DNA of 64,000 bases from Granulosicoccus sp045106195 (GCA_045106195.1 JBGCEH010000024.1:186001-250000), one strand, 5' to 3'; shown: positions 34,276 through 43,146, numbered from the stretch's first letter. The notes: generated by a model from the sequence alone, not told the origin. Numbers and translations are program-made.

Positions 34276-36360
34276 TCAGGGTGCAAGCCCGACAACCTTT
34301 AACGCAAAAGCTTGCGCGATAGCTTCATCCTGCAAAGAAGCGTAACGTCCCGATGCTCCAAAGTGTCCGGAACTCATATTGGTTTTGAATACCAGCAGCG
34401 TTTCATCATCACGTACATGGCGATGTTGAGCGACCCATTTGGCAGGCTCCCAATACGTGACACGAGGATCGGAGACACCGGCAGTCACCAGCATAGGGGG
34501 ATAGGAACGAGCTTGCACATTGTCATAGGGAGAATACTGTCGTATGGCGTGAAATGCCGTACGACTATCCCGAGGGTTTCCCCATTGCGTCCATTCCCCG
34601 GGAGTCAACGGTAGAGAATCATCAATAAGCGAATTAAGAGCATCGACAAACGGTACATCGGCAATGGCGCCAGCCCAGAGATGTTCACATTGATTAAGGA
34701 CGGCGCCGACCATAAGCCCACCAGCCGATCCACCTGACAGTACGATCTTGCCTGCAGCACTAAACCCCCGGTCAAGGAGAAAATGAGCCACATCCACGAC
34801 ATCGTCAAATGTATTATGCTTGTGAACGCCCCGTGCTGCATCGTACCAGGCTCTGCCCTTTTCTTGCCCGCCACGAACATGCGCAATTGCGTAAACAAAA
34901 CCCCGATCCACCAGTGACAGACACGCACCGGAGAAATCAGCTGGCATTGAGGAGCCATAAGCGCCATAAGCGCTCAGCAGGCAAGCAGCAGTGCCATTGA
35001 TGGCCGTGCTCTTGTGATACAACAAGGTTAACGGCACCGAATCCCCATCAATCGCTGGTACGGATACCCTCCTCACGACGTAATCATCGCTGTTGTGTCC
35101 ACTGGGTAACACATCTTCTTTCAGCAACACACGCGAGCCATCAGCCATGTCGAAGCCGAATGTCCTGGCAGGCTCTGACGGTGACTCATAACTTACCCGG
35201 AAAACAGATTGACCAAACTCCAGCAAAGGCTCAACACTGAGCGCATAGGCTTCCTGCTCGAACTCAAGAACTTTATAATCCTTTGCGGACTTTGCGGCTC
35301 GGCAATAACAGATGCGAGGAAGCGCGTTCTCTCGTTCCAACCATACCACCCAGTCTTTGTAGGCATAAAGATCAAGCACCATGATACCAGGGCGATAGGC
35401 CTGCCAATCTGTCCAGTGATCGCGGCCGGGTGTTTCACACGGTGTGCTGACTATCTTGAAGTCCTCAGCACCGTCAACATTCGTCAGAATCAGGAAACGA
35501 TCACCCTGATGCTCAACGCTGTATTCAATGTCATCAGCGCGTGGCTCGATAATCTCAGGCTGAGCGGTTATATCAGCCGTAGCTACGTACCAGACTTCGC
35601 TCTGATCATTCATGTCGGTGCCTATGAACACATAGTCCCGGGAGAGACTGGTCCACACAGAGCAATAGAACCGCTTGTCTGTTTCCTCGAATACGAGCAC
35701 ATCTTCATGTTGAGGCGTTCCTAACCGATGCCTGTATACACGACTCGGGCGATAGTCGGCATCCACTCGCGTGTAGAAAAGGTAGTCGGCATTGCCCCAG
35801 GACACACCGTATACATCATCTATCTTATCCTCATCCACACCGGTTGACAGATTGCGAATGCGCAGCTGATAGCGTTCCGACCCATTGGTATCTGCACTCC
35901 AGGCCAGATGTGTATGCGAAGGACTGTACTCGACATCTCCCGGATCAAAGTATTCGTGAGGTGTGGATTCAAGGTTGAAGTCAATCAGTAAATCGAGAGC
36001 GGTGTTGTCAGGTGAGGCATCACGCAGATGACGAAAATATCTCGGATACTCATCCCCTTGCTCATAACGCTCAACGTAACACCAATTACCTTCTTCATCC
36101 GGAAGTGATTGATCAACATCCTGGATCCGGCCACGCATCTCCGCAACCAGTTGTTTCTGGAGATTCTGTGTATCTTCCATGCAGTACTCAAACCAAGCAT
36201 TCTCCGCTTTCAGATAATCGCTGATAGCCTCTGGCAATGTTGTCGGATCAGCAACACATTCCTGCCAGTTTTCGGCGCGCAACCAATGATAGTAATCCGT
36301 CCATGTTTCACCGTGCAAGGTACGCTTATGGGCGATTCGACTGGCAATCGGTGGTGTCAT
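34276..36360 (-). CDS. ptrB: Oligopeptidase B (S9A serine peptidase)
   Basis: 694 residues, normal for oligopeptidase B, which cuts short peptides after Arg and Lys in the cytoplasm. An N-terminal beta-propeller (about 70-410) precedes an alpha/beta-hydrolase domain with the catalytic Ser in LSGGSAGGLMVG, the Asp region VTAGVSDPRVTYWEP and the His in SSGHFGASGRY. The DYYHWLRAENW start is typical of the family. The ATG overlaps the dsrK stop by 4 bp, making it the last gene of the cbiX-dsrCMK operon, an odd partner for that set. Confidence 0.93.
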   Translation of the reverse strand: MTPPIASRIAHKRTLHGETWTDYYHWLRAENWQECVADPTTLPEAISDYLKAENAWFEYCMEDTQNLQKQLVAEMRGRIQDVDQSLPDEEGNWCYVERYEQGDEYPRYFRHLRDASPDNTALDLLIDFNLESTPHEYFDPGDVEYSPSHTHLAWSADTNGSERYQLRIRNLSTGVDEDKIDDVYGVSWGNADYLFYTRVDADYRPSRVYRHRLGTPQHEDVLVFEETDKRFYCSVWTSLSRDYVFIGTDMNDQSEVWYVATADITAQPEIIEPRADDIEYSVEHQGDRFLILTNVDGAEDFKIVSTPCETPGRDHWTDWQAYRPGIMVLDLYAYKDWVVWLERENALPRICYCRAAKSAKDYKVLEFEQEAYALSVEPLLEFGQSVFRVSYESPSEPARTFGFDMADGSRVLLKEDVLPSGHNSDDYVVRRVSVPAIDGDSVPLTLLYHKSTAINGTAACLLSAYGAYGSSMPADFSGACLSLVDRGFVYAIAHVRGGQEKGRAWYDAARGVHKHNTFDDVVDVAHFLLDRGFSAAGKIVLSGGSAGGLMVGAVLNQCEHLWAGAIADVPFVDALNSLIDDSLPLTPGEWTQWGNPRDSRTAFHAIRQYSPYDNVQARSYPPMLVTAGVSDPRVTYWEPAKWVAQHRHVRDDETLLVFKTNMSSGHFGASGRYASLQDEAIAQAFALKVVGLAP

Positions 36361-37862
36361 AGTACGAGTGCATCACCCAGTAAATGATGCAAGCTTGTCA
36401 CTTGAACATCACCTAGATCATGATGCGGTAATACCTGCGACAACTGGGTCTTGCAGATAGCGCAGATTGCGACAAGATGGGTTACCTTGTCAGAGTCGAC
36501 CACAGCTTTCAATGCCTGTGCCCTTGGCAAAGCGCCCTTGATTCTGACGTCCATCAAATCTTCGGTGAGGAGTCCTCCGCCACCACCGCAGCAAAATGTC
36601 TTTTGATGAGTCGTATCCTTACTCATTTCCACCAGTCGCGGCACGCTGGCTTCAAGCAATGTTCTCGGGATAGTGAACTGTCCACCTTTGACACCACCCA
36701 TGCCAGCGCCACGCGCAACATTGCACGAATCGTGAAACGTCACAATCTTACCGGCGTTTCGCTCAGGCTCCAGTGTTATCGCTCCGGCCTGTAAAAGCTG
36801 ATAACTCAGCTCGCAGATATGCTCAGGGCGCGGGTGTTCAGGATCAAGATAGTCAAAATCACCCACCAAAGTCTCCATAAAACTATACGCTACACGCCAG
36901 GCGTGACCACATTCGCCCATGACAATACGTTTGACCCTCAGCTCTCTTGCAGCAGTGCTGATTCGCTGTGCAATACTTTGCATCTGCTCATGCTGACCAG
37001 TAAACAGGGCAAAATTGGCAGCCTCTGATGCGACAGAGCTGAACGTCCAGCGAATGCCTGCGGCATGCAGAACCTTCGCCATGCCAATCAGGCCATCGAC
37101 ATGAGGTTCTGCATAAAAATCCGCAGAGGGTGTGACTACCAACATGTCAGCATCCCTGTCATCCAGAGGCAGCTTTACAGCAATGCCAGTGTCTTCGACG
37201 ATGTCCTCTTCCAGGGATTCCAGCACATCGGCCAATGCATGTTTTTTCATACCAAGGTTGTTACCGATCCGGTTGACCTTACTGATGATTTCCTGCGAGT
37301 ACTGTTGTCCCAGGCCGATATTGGCCAGAATGTCTCGTCCTGCCATGGTGACCTCGCTGGTATCAATCCCCTTCGGGCAAAAGACAGTGCAGCGACGACA
37401 TTCAGAACACTGATGAAAATACCGATACCAGTCCTCCAGCATGGCTTTATCCAGATCGCGCGCTCCAACAAGTTTTGGCATCAGTTTGCCCGCCAGCGTA
37501 AAGTACCGGCGGTAGACAGAGCGCAACAAATCCTGTCTGGCAACCGGCATGTTCTTTGGATCGGCAGTCCCCAGAAAATAATGGCATTTGTCGGTACACG
37601 CACCACACTTGGTGCAAGTATCCATAAACACTTGTAGACCACGTCGCTCACGCAACAACTCCCCCAGACGCGATATTGCCTTGTCATGCCAGTCAGCAAC
37701 CAAGCTACCGGGCAATCCATTGGACTCCTGCACCTGAGGTGTCGCCCGGGCTGTATTCGCATCGGCCATGGATCCGGCTTGAAGGATCGGTATCACCCGA
37801 TACTGCCGCACGACGCCGGACTTTTCACCAGACGATTTCTGTCCGGAGTTTGCGTGGCTCAT
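36357..37862 (-). CDS. dsrK: DsrK/HdrD-like iron-sulfur protein
   Basis: 501 residues. Two ferredoxin-type [4Fe-4S] motifs, C83-x2-C86-x2-C89-x3-C93 and C152-x2-C155-x2-C158-x3-C162, are followed by two CCG half-domains (SCNVARG, then KTFCCGGGGGLL) that hold the special [4Fe-4S] site of heterodisulfide-reductase-like subunits. DsrK pairs with the membrane haem protein DsrM and oxidises or reduces the DsrC cysteines. Gene order dsrC-dsrM-dsrK with 4-8 bp overlaps supports one complex. The N-terminal 60 residues are a polar extension. Close alternatives are other HdrD/GlpC-like proteins, but the DsrC neighbour makes DsrK the best call. Confidence 0.82.
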   Translation of the reverse strand: MSHANSGQKSSGEKSGVVRQYRVIPILQAGSMADANTARATPQVQESNGLPGSLVADWHDKAISRLGELLRERRGLQVFMDTCTKCGACTDKCHYFLGTADPKNMPVARQDLLRSVYRRYFTLAGKLMPKLVGARDLDKAMLEDWYRYFHQCSECRRCTVFCPKGIDTSEVTMAGRDILANIGLGQQYSQEIISKVNRIGNNLGMKKHALADVLESLEEDIVEDTGIAVKLPLDDRDADMLVVTPSADFYAEPHVDGLIGMAKVLHAAGIRWTFSSVASEAANFALFTGQHEQMQSIAQRISTAARELRVKRIVMGECGHAWRVAYSFMETLVGDFDYLDPEHPRPEHICELSYQLLQAGAITLEPERNAGKIVTFHDSCNVARGAGMGGVKGGQFTIPRTLLEASVPRLVEMSKDTTHQKTFCCGGGGGLLTEDLMDVRIKGALPRAQALKAVVDSDKVTHLVAICAICKTQLSQVLPHHDLGDVQVTSLHHLLGDALVL

Positions 37863-38536
37863 GTGCGATCACGCTGATTGAATGTGGGACTGAATACCAC
37901 ACCGACTCCATGAACCAGCTTACTGACAGGAAAAACCAGCAGCAGTACCAGAACAAGCATCAAATGCAAGACCAGGCCGGCATGGTTCGGGATCTGAGCC
38001 CAGCTGAAGGTCAGAACACCACGAAAAAACTCACCCACCTCATGTAAGCTCGTGGGCCAGATGCGCTTCAGCACGATGCCCGACAGTCCAATTGCCAACA
38101 GTAAAAGCAGATGCAGGTAGTCACTTGGCGAAGAAATATAGCGAAGCCTGTCGACCACAAACCGCCTTAGCAGAAGCACACTCAGGCCAACCATGAAACA
38201 CAAGCTTGCCCAGCCACTGAATTGAATGAACAGAATAAGGAATAGCGGTAATGTTTCAAAAACAAAACGCAAGTGCACGATTAACAACCATAACAAGCCG
38301 TAGTGAAATGCCAGACTGGCAAGCCATGTCGTCTTGTTGGCTCTGGCAAGAGAACGAAACGCAAACAGCTCAAGAACCAGCCGCCCAGCGACCCCCGCGC
38401 TACTGCGTGGCGCGGGTGCCAAGGGTATAAGAAAGCGTGAGCGTGAGCGAATCCAGATGGATGTTCTGAAGAGGGTACCGATGAGTAGCCACAGCAGTGC
38501 TGCCGAATAGGCAATACCGAGTGCGGTATCAAACAC
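37859..38536 (-). CDS. dsrM: DsrM/NarI-like membrane cytochrome b subunit
   Basis: About 225 residues with five to six transmembrane helices and several His in helices (SLAFHYGLLWLLIVHLRF) that can bind b-type haem, as in NarI and DsrM. The reading frame runs upstream to 38650 inside dsrC. The GTG at 38536 is the most likely start because it overlaps the dsrC stop by only 8 bp and puts the first membrane helix near the N-terminus. The stop overlaps dsrK by 4 bp. It should move electrons between the quinone pool and DsrK at the inner membrane. Confidence 0.8.
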   Translation of the reverse strand: MFDTALGIAYSAALLWLLIGTLFRTSIWIRSRSRFLIPLAPAPRSSAGVAGRLVLELFAFRSLARANKTTWLASLAFHYGLLWLLIVHLRFVFETLPLFLILFIQFSGWASLCFMVGLSVLLLRRFVVDRLRYISSPSDYLHLLLLLAIGLSGIVLKRIWPTSLHEVGEFFRGVLTFSWAQIPNHAGLVLHLMLVLVLLLVFPVSKLVHGVGVVFSPTFNQRDRT

Positions 38537-38855
38537 AGCCCGTAGGTTTTGGTAATCCAGCGTATCGACAAGCCTGCTTGGCAGGTCCTTTGGGAAACAG
38601 CTCGTATAAATACTTGCTGTTGCCCTTCTCTTTGCCGAAACGTTTTCCAATCTGCTTGGTCAGAATGCGGATTGCAGGCGCTATTTCGTAGTTGTCGTAG
38701 TATTCCTGCAAAAAATGTATGACTTCCCAGTGTGCCTCTGTCAACTGGACGCTATCCGCATCGGCAAGCTCTTCAGCCAGAGCCTGTGTCCAATCGGCAC
38801 GGTTCATCAGGTAACCTTCATGATCCGTCGTAATACTATCTATCAGGGCAGTCAT
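38529..38855 (-). CDS. dsrC: DsrC-family sulfur carrier with both C-terminal cysteines
   Basis: 108 residues from the ATG at 38855; a TTG at 38885 overlapping the cbiX stop is an alternative and would add ten residues. The ILTKQIGKRFGKEKGNSKYL block and the end KQACRYAGLPKPTGCV match DsrC. Both redox cysteines are kept (C96 and C107), separated by ten residues, so it is a true DsrC rather than a TusE with the last Cys only. DsrC carries persulfide or trisulfide sulfur between enzymes. Direct coupling to DsrMK-like genes suggests that its disulfide/thiol state is tied to the quinone pool. No dsrAB or tusBCD is near. Confidence 0.9.
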   Translation of the reverse strand: MTALIDSITTDHEGYLMNRADWTQALAEELADADSVQLTEAHWEVIHFLQEYYDNYEIAPAIRILTKQIGKRFGKEKGNSKYLYELFPKGPAKQACRYAGLPKPTGCV

Positions 38856-38881
38856 TGTTTGCTGTAAGCCGATACCATTTG

Positions 38882-39241
38882 TCAATGCGCTAGCTTGATC
38901 AGTACATCGACCAGCTCATCTGAGGTGCCCAGGTAATCTGTGATGTGTATATCCAAATCAGGGTATTCGCTCTGTTTGATGGCAACTTGCTCAGGAATGT
39001 CCTCAACGACGTGAATTCCGCGTGCGAGAAAATACGGAACCACACTAACACTGGTTGCACCCTTGTCGATACAACTCTGAATACCGTCAGGTATCAGCGG
39101 TTCTGCCAATTCGAGAAAAGCGCATTCGACAGCACCAAAGTCGTGTCCGGCCTTGTCAGCCAAACGTTGTGTCAGGGCAGCGATTTCGGCATTGGATTCT
39201 GCCCTGCGACTGCCATGGGCTACCAGTAATAAGGATTTCAT
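38882..39241 (-). CDS. cbiX: Short CbiX/SirB-type sirohydrochlorin chelatase-like protein
   Basis: 119 residues, one chelatase repeat, about the size of the small CbiX form. The metal-site pattern is seen in VAHGSRRAESN near residue 8-18 and in VVPYFLARGIHVVEDIP near 66-82, each supplying a His. It would insert Fe or Co into sirohydrochlorin. Because CysG at 12.1 kb already has ferrochelatase activity, this copy may serve a dedicated use. It is first in the overlapping run with dsrC, dsrM, dsrK and ptrB, and lies just after a strong terminator. Confidence 0.88.
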   Translation of the reverse strand: MKSLLLVAHGSRRAESNAEIAALTQRLADKAGHDFGAVECAFLELAEPLIPDGIQSCIDKGATSVSVVPYFLARGIHVVEDIPEQVAIKQSEYPDLDIHITDYLGTSDELVDVLIKLAH

Positions 39242-39317
39242 GTTCGGTATTATGGACGAAGTTACCGCTTAGAGTATACCGATACGAATGTCGTGATCAT
39301 GCGGTGCTATGGCTCAC

Positions 39318-39350
39318 AAAAAAAAGGGGAGCCGATGCTCCCCTTTTTTG
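39318..39350. terminator. Strong bidirectional intrinsic terminator
   Basis: A GC stem GGGGAGC / GCTCCCC with loop CGAT is flanked by a run of A on the left and a run of T on the right, giving a symmetric structure that works on both strands. It sits downstream of the histidine phosphatase gene and insulates the cbiX-dsr operon from it. Confidence 0.9.
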
Positions 39351-39391
39351 ACCAGAATGGTCCTATCTGACCACCCCTGCGTGCAGGCTAT

Positions 39392-40243
39392 TTACCAGTA
39401 GCGGTTCTCGTGCTTGTTGCCACGAGTCAGCGTCTGATTTTCAACACTCAGGCGAAGCGGCTGAAGGTTCTTGCGCCAGGCCACTCGCGCATTTCCGGTG
39501 TTGTTGTTTATCACTATTTTCCAGATGTCACCAAAGGTTCGGAGCTTGCCATCTGATTCTTTTTTGGGAAACAATGTGATGTCAGCAAGTGGGATCCCAA
39601 CTGTGGTGTCTATGCCCAGGCCAACGCTCGTGTCAGATCCATCCTTAGGCGTATTCGGGTTACCGTCTGTGTCGCCGCCACCCATGATCCTGTAGATCGT
39701 GCCACTGTGGACCGCTACCAAAGCGACACTGCCAGGCTCAAGTGCTTCAATAGCCGCAAGGGTCGGAACTACTGAGCCACTGTTGCCATTGAGTTCATTG
39801 CCATCAGTGTTTGCGACATCAAATGGTACCTGACGAACACCGTCGGGAATGCGATCAGCCGGCGCTTCCAGGTTTTCCAGGTGTACGCCCATGGCAAGTA
39901 GCTTGCGAGCCGTTGGCTCAACCGTTTGACGTGTACGTTGCTTGTCGCTTGAAATAACGTCAGTAATCTTGTGCAGAATACCTCGATCTTCAAACCACTC
40001 TGCCAGCAGTTCAGCTCGCAGCTCCCCAAGAGCACTCAACTCTTCTTCACAACGAGAGAAATCAGACTTGCAGACAGAATTCAGTTTCTCATCAAGATCA
40101 TTCTGCTTCTCCGCATGACGGGTCATGTAGATAACCGTGCGATCAGCGCGGTGACCATTATCCGCTGAGACAATGGGAGCTGCCGTTGCGGCCAGTATGG
40201 CTGCACCGATAACAGTAGCGATTTGGGCTTTCTTAAAAGACAT
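39392..40243 (-). CDS. Exported histidine-phosphatase-superfamily protein
   Basis: 283 residues from the ATG at 40243; a TTG two codons upstream is less likely. A signal peptide with VSADNG cleavage context (about 1-28) precedes a phosphoglycerate-mutase-like domain. The phospho-acceptor His is in YMTRHAEKQ near residue 43, the Arg in SSDKQRTRQT near 105, and the second catalytic His is probably in ALVAVHSGTIYR near 178. A loop rich in Asp, Gly, Asn and Thr (about 187-210) looks like a calcium-binding or disordered insert. It probably removes phosphate from an unknown periplasmic substrate. Confidence 0.8.
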   Translation of the reverse strand: MSFKKAQIATVIGAAILAATAAPIVSADNGHRADRTVIYMTRHAEKQNDLDEKLNSVCKSDFSRCEEELSALGELRAELLAEWFEDRGILHKITDVISSDKQRTRQTVEPTARKLLAMGVHLENLEAPADRIPDGVRQVPFDVANTDGNELNGNSGSVVPTLAAIEALEPGSVALVAVHSGTIYRIMGGGDTDGNPNTPKDGSDTSVGLGIDTTVGIPLADITLFPKKESDGKLRTFGDIWKIVINNNTGNARVAWRKNLQPLRLSVENQTLTRGNKHENRYW

Positions 40244-40249
40244 TGACAA

Positions 40250-40690
40250 TTTTCTCGTTTGATTTTATGGGTAAGTGAGACAACCGGTGTAGCGTTTCTG
40301 CGCTGCTTGTCGTGAGGTAAATTCAACTAAGCTCAATCATGAGATTCAGCAATGAAGTAGACACTTTGGCGCCCACACGAAACGTAAGCAACAAGGCTTT
40401 ACAGTCTTGTGATTAATACTTCACGGAAACCCCGGTACTGGTGAATTTCAGAAAAGAAAAACACTACCGATGAATCGGCAACGAATCACGAACCGTACTT
40501 TCCGCATCCAGCCGATATCGCACGCAGCGATGGTACGCGAACACCGCGAAACAAAAACGTTACTTGCGATTTTGTGACACTTGTTTAGTTTATAAGTCCA
40601 GTTTTTTGAACGTAAAGCTTTTATGAAAACTTCAAAGACGCTGTAGTGATTTAACGAGACGCAAGATAACCTTCAAGAAAATACTATGTC
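40250..40690. other. Gene-free stretch between the histidine phosphatase and HisD-like genes
   Basis: No credible gene of normal length. It must hold the promoter of the phosphatase and the 3' region of the HisD-like gene. The part 40555-40660 is AT-rich with promoter-like TTG and TATAAG words on the + strand, and a tiny frame at 40623 (8 codons) follows, but spacing is poor and I make no gene call. A small RNA is possible but unsupported. No clear terminator is seen. Confidence 0.4.
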
Positions 40691-42031
40691 TCAGGACTTC
40701 ATCGCCTCTTCACGTAGCATGGACACAGCATTGGCATGCCCGTCAAAGCCTTCGTAACTGGCAAAGCGATGAGTATGCGGTGCCATCTCTTGATACCCGG
40801 TCGCCGTCATATGACCAACCGAGCAGGTCTTGATGAAATCATGCACGCCCAGGGGGGAATGTGTGCGAGCAGCACCTGATGTGGGCAGTACACAGTTAGG
40901 TCCCATCATGTAATTTGCGATAGAACCAGCTGCATTTTCACCCAACAAAATTTCACTGGCGTTACGTATGTGAGCAAGATGCTCATAAGGGTGTTTTGAC
41001 AACACCTGGCAGTGTTCAGGTGCATAGTCATTGATGAATGCATAGGCAGACTCTGCAGAATCTGCCAGTACAACACCACCGCGTTGACCACTCAACACCG
41101 TTGATGAATAACCTGCCAACGTCTCACTCTGCCGATCCCAGTATTGCGGTATGGCATTCACCACAGCCTGTGCCAATTCCCGATCCCAGGTCACCAGAAA
41201 GGCGCTGCTGTCATTACCATGTTCGGACTCGATGGTCATATCCAGCGCCGCTATCAAGGGGTTGGCAGTGTCATCCGCCAACAGGATGGTCTCACTGGGT
41301 CCGGCGGGCAAACCCGGATCGATACGTCCTGCCAGCAACCGTTTGGCAGCGACCAACCACGGGCTTCCGGGGCCGACAATCTTGAAACAACGTGGAATAG
41401 TGGCTGTTCCATAAGCCACCGCAGCAACTGCCTGTGCCCCACCCACCTTAAAAACCTGCTCAACCCCGGCTAGCCGTGCGGCAACCAGTGTTGCGGGATC
41501 AACCTGCCCGTCAGGGCCCGGTGGCGTCAGAATAATAGGCTCAGGTACGCCGGCAACTGCTGCCGGTATTGCTGTCATCAAGGTGACCGAAGGGAACGAG
41601 CCCTTGCCTCGCGGTGAGTAACAGGCAACCGAGTCTATAGGCGTTGCACGCTCACCGACCAGTACACCCGGACGAATCTCTTTCATCCACATTTCCGGTG
41701 GACACTGTGCCTCATGAAAGCGCCGGATGTTATCTGCCGAATACTCAAGTGTTTCAATCATGGCCTTGTCAACTTGATCAAAAGCCTTGTCGATATCCGC
41801 AGGTGTGGCTGCAAGATTATCGGCACGCAGTTGCAGGGCTCCATCGAATTCGCGCCCGTATCTCGCAATGGCCTCATCACCATCGGCCAGAACGGCCTGG
41901 ATGATGGGCTTGACACCCGCAATGAAGGGCTCCAGATCGTCCTCTGCCCGGCTGAGCAATTGATCACGCTGATGCTTGTTCAGTTTATTGAGTTCGTGCA
42001 GGGAGACTGCGGGGTAATCTCGCGAAGGCAT
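40691..42031 (-). CDS. Histidinol-dehydrogenase-family protein, divergent paralogue
   Basis: 446 residues over the full HisD fold: GQA-type block GGAQAVAAVAYGT near 197-209, GPSETILLAD near 244-253, the E339-H340 catalytic pair in YAPEH and H432 in the late EGFDGHA. Two residues that bind zinc in HisD differ by eye alignment: Glu268 for the usual Gln (ESEH in place of QAEH) and Asn373 for the usual Asp (ANY in place of GDY). The usual YVPGG-type segment is YSPRGKG. No other his gene is near. I think it oxidises another amino or sulfo alcohol, as the HpsN group does, but the substrate is unknown. Confidence 0.72.
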   Translation of the reverse strand: MPSRDYPAVSLHELNKLNKHQRDQLLSRAEDDLEPFIAGVKPIIQAVLADGDEAIARYGREFDGALQLRADNLAATPADIDKAFDQVDKAMIETLEYSADNIRRFHEAQCPPEMWMKEIRPGVLVGERATPIDSVACYSPRGKGSFPSVTLMTAIPAAVAGVPEPIILTPPGPDGQVDPATLVAARLAGVEQVFKVGGAQAVAAVAYGTATIPRCFKIVGPGSPWLVAAKRLLAGRIDPGLPAGPSETILLADDTANPLIAALDMTIESEHGNDSSAFLVTWDRELAQAVVNAIPQYWDRQSETLAGYSSTVLSGQRGGVVLADSAESAYAFINDYAPEHCQVLSKHPYEHLAHIRNASEILLGENAAGSIANYMMGPNCVLPTSGAARTHSPLGVHDFIKTCSVGHMTATGYQEMAPHTHRFASYEGFDGHANAVSMLREEAMKS

Positions 42032-42102
42032 TGTCTGTAAGGCTCGGCTGTAAAGAGAAAGAATGGCTTGACCGCTGGCACGGCTTGAGCGTTGTCATCC
42101 AT

Positions 42103-42144
42103 GCACTGACTTGACAATTGCCGTATCCATTGTCAAGTCAGTGC
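42103..42144. repeat. Perfect 16-bp inverted repeat upstream of the HisD-like gene
   Basis: Arms GCACTGACTTGACAAT and ATTGTCAAGTCAGTGC are perfect, with a 10-base loop, between the sucrose-phosphatase stop and the HisD-like start (72 bp upstream of it). No U-run follows on the minus strand. It could be a factor-independent processing hairpin, a regulator site or the trace of a small mobile element. Confidence 0.6.
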
Positions 42145-42231
42145 CGCTCGGCATACGCCGGCTCAGTCATGGATTATTGTAGTGATTCCAAACCTGTCTG
42201 CGGCAAGTATACCTGTTCGGACCTGGCCCGT

Positions 42232-43146
42232 TCAGGCGGACTGATAGCCCGACAGTCCATTGCGCGGTGATGAGTCATTCAATGCGGCTCTCAACCAATC
42301 GGTATCCTTCAGATGCTTACCCCATTGGGGTCTGAAGTGAATCAGGCCTTCGATAATCCCTGCCGAATAGTTACCGTTAAGCGAATCAAACCCGGCGACA
42401 CTCAAGCTACCACGTGCAAAATAGGTGTTGGTCGAATGCGATGCTTTCAGGGCATTCTGAACAGCCTCTCTGGTAGGCGTGTCGGCATTAGCGACCAGCA
42501 CCCCCGGCTGCTCCGCACATAACGCTGACACATCATTCCCGCTATCACCGGCAAACATGATTTCCTCGTTCGCAAGGCCAAAACTGGTTTGAAGATAAGA
42601 CACGGCCTCTCGTTTGGTGGCCGACTCAGGCAGGACATCCAAAAGGCCGAGCTTTTTTATCGGATCATGACTGGTGACAACTGACGCTGTGATGCCATTG
42701 TCGTCAAGACTGGCTCGTACGCTGTCAACCAATCGTGATTCATCAGCTGACTCAGAATAGTAGTAGCTTCGCTTGTACAAGGACTGGCGATCCTCTTCCT
42801 GATTATGTAAACCATTGATATCTTGCAGGATCGCCTCGACTCCACAGGAGTCACGACCATTCCAGTCTTTCAGGACACGTGATTCCCATTCGGCACTCGG
42901 TGTCCAGCTATCGCCATCGCGGGTATAGAGGCTGGTTCCCACGTCAGCAACAATGACATCCGGCATTCTTAAATCGTACTCTTCAATAGCATCCAGTACT
43001 CTAGCAAGATCACGCCCGCTCACGTAAGCAAGGGCAAAGGTATGGGTAGACAACAGATGCCAAAGGATCGGGCGCGCATGAGGCGATTCGGGTTGCTCTC
43101 CATTGGGCAACAGCGTCCTGTCCATATCGGTGCAGACAAGCTTCAT
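42232..43146 (-). CDS. spp: Sucrose-phosphate phosphatase-like HAD hydrolase
   Basis: 304 residues. HAD motif I is intact with the nucleophile and acid pair D7 and D9 (TDMDRTLL), Lys in the KKLGLLDVLP block, and motif IV AGDSGNDVSAL near 195. These match the SPP family, which removes phosphate from sucrose 6-phosphate. The ATG overlaps the stop of the synthase gene by 4 bp, so synthase and phosphatase are made together. Glucosylglycerol- or mannosylglycerate-phosphate phosphatases are related, but the adjacent synthase favours sucrose. Confidence 0.85.
   Translation of the reverse strand: MKLVCTDMDRTLLPNGEQPESPHARPILWHLLSTHTFALAYVSGRDLARVLDAIEEYDLRMPDVIVADVGTSLYTRDGDSWTPSAEWESRVLKDWNGRDSCGVEAILQDINGLHNQEEDRQSLYKRSYYYSESADESRLVDSVRASLDDNGITASVVTSHDPIKKLGLLDVLPESATKREAVSYLQTSFGLANEEIMFAGDSGNDVSALCAEQPGVLVANADTPTREAVQNALKASHSTNTYFARGSLSVAGFDSLNGNYSAGIIEGLIHFRPQWGKHLKDTDWLRAALNDSSPRNGLSGYQSA

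Noticed and set aside
40555..40690. Small RNA or micro-gene in the AT-rich gap
   Set aside because: Promoter-like words have poor spacing, and the only frame is 8 codons; nothing supports transcription.
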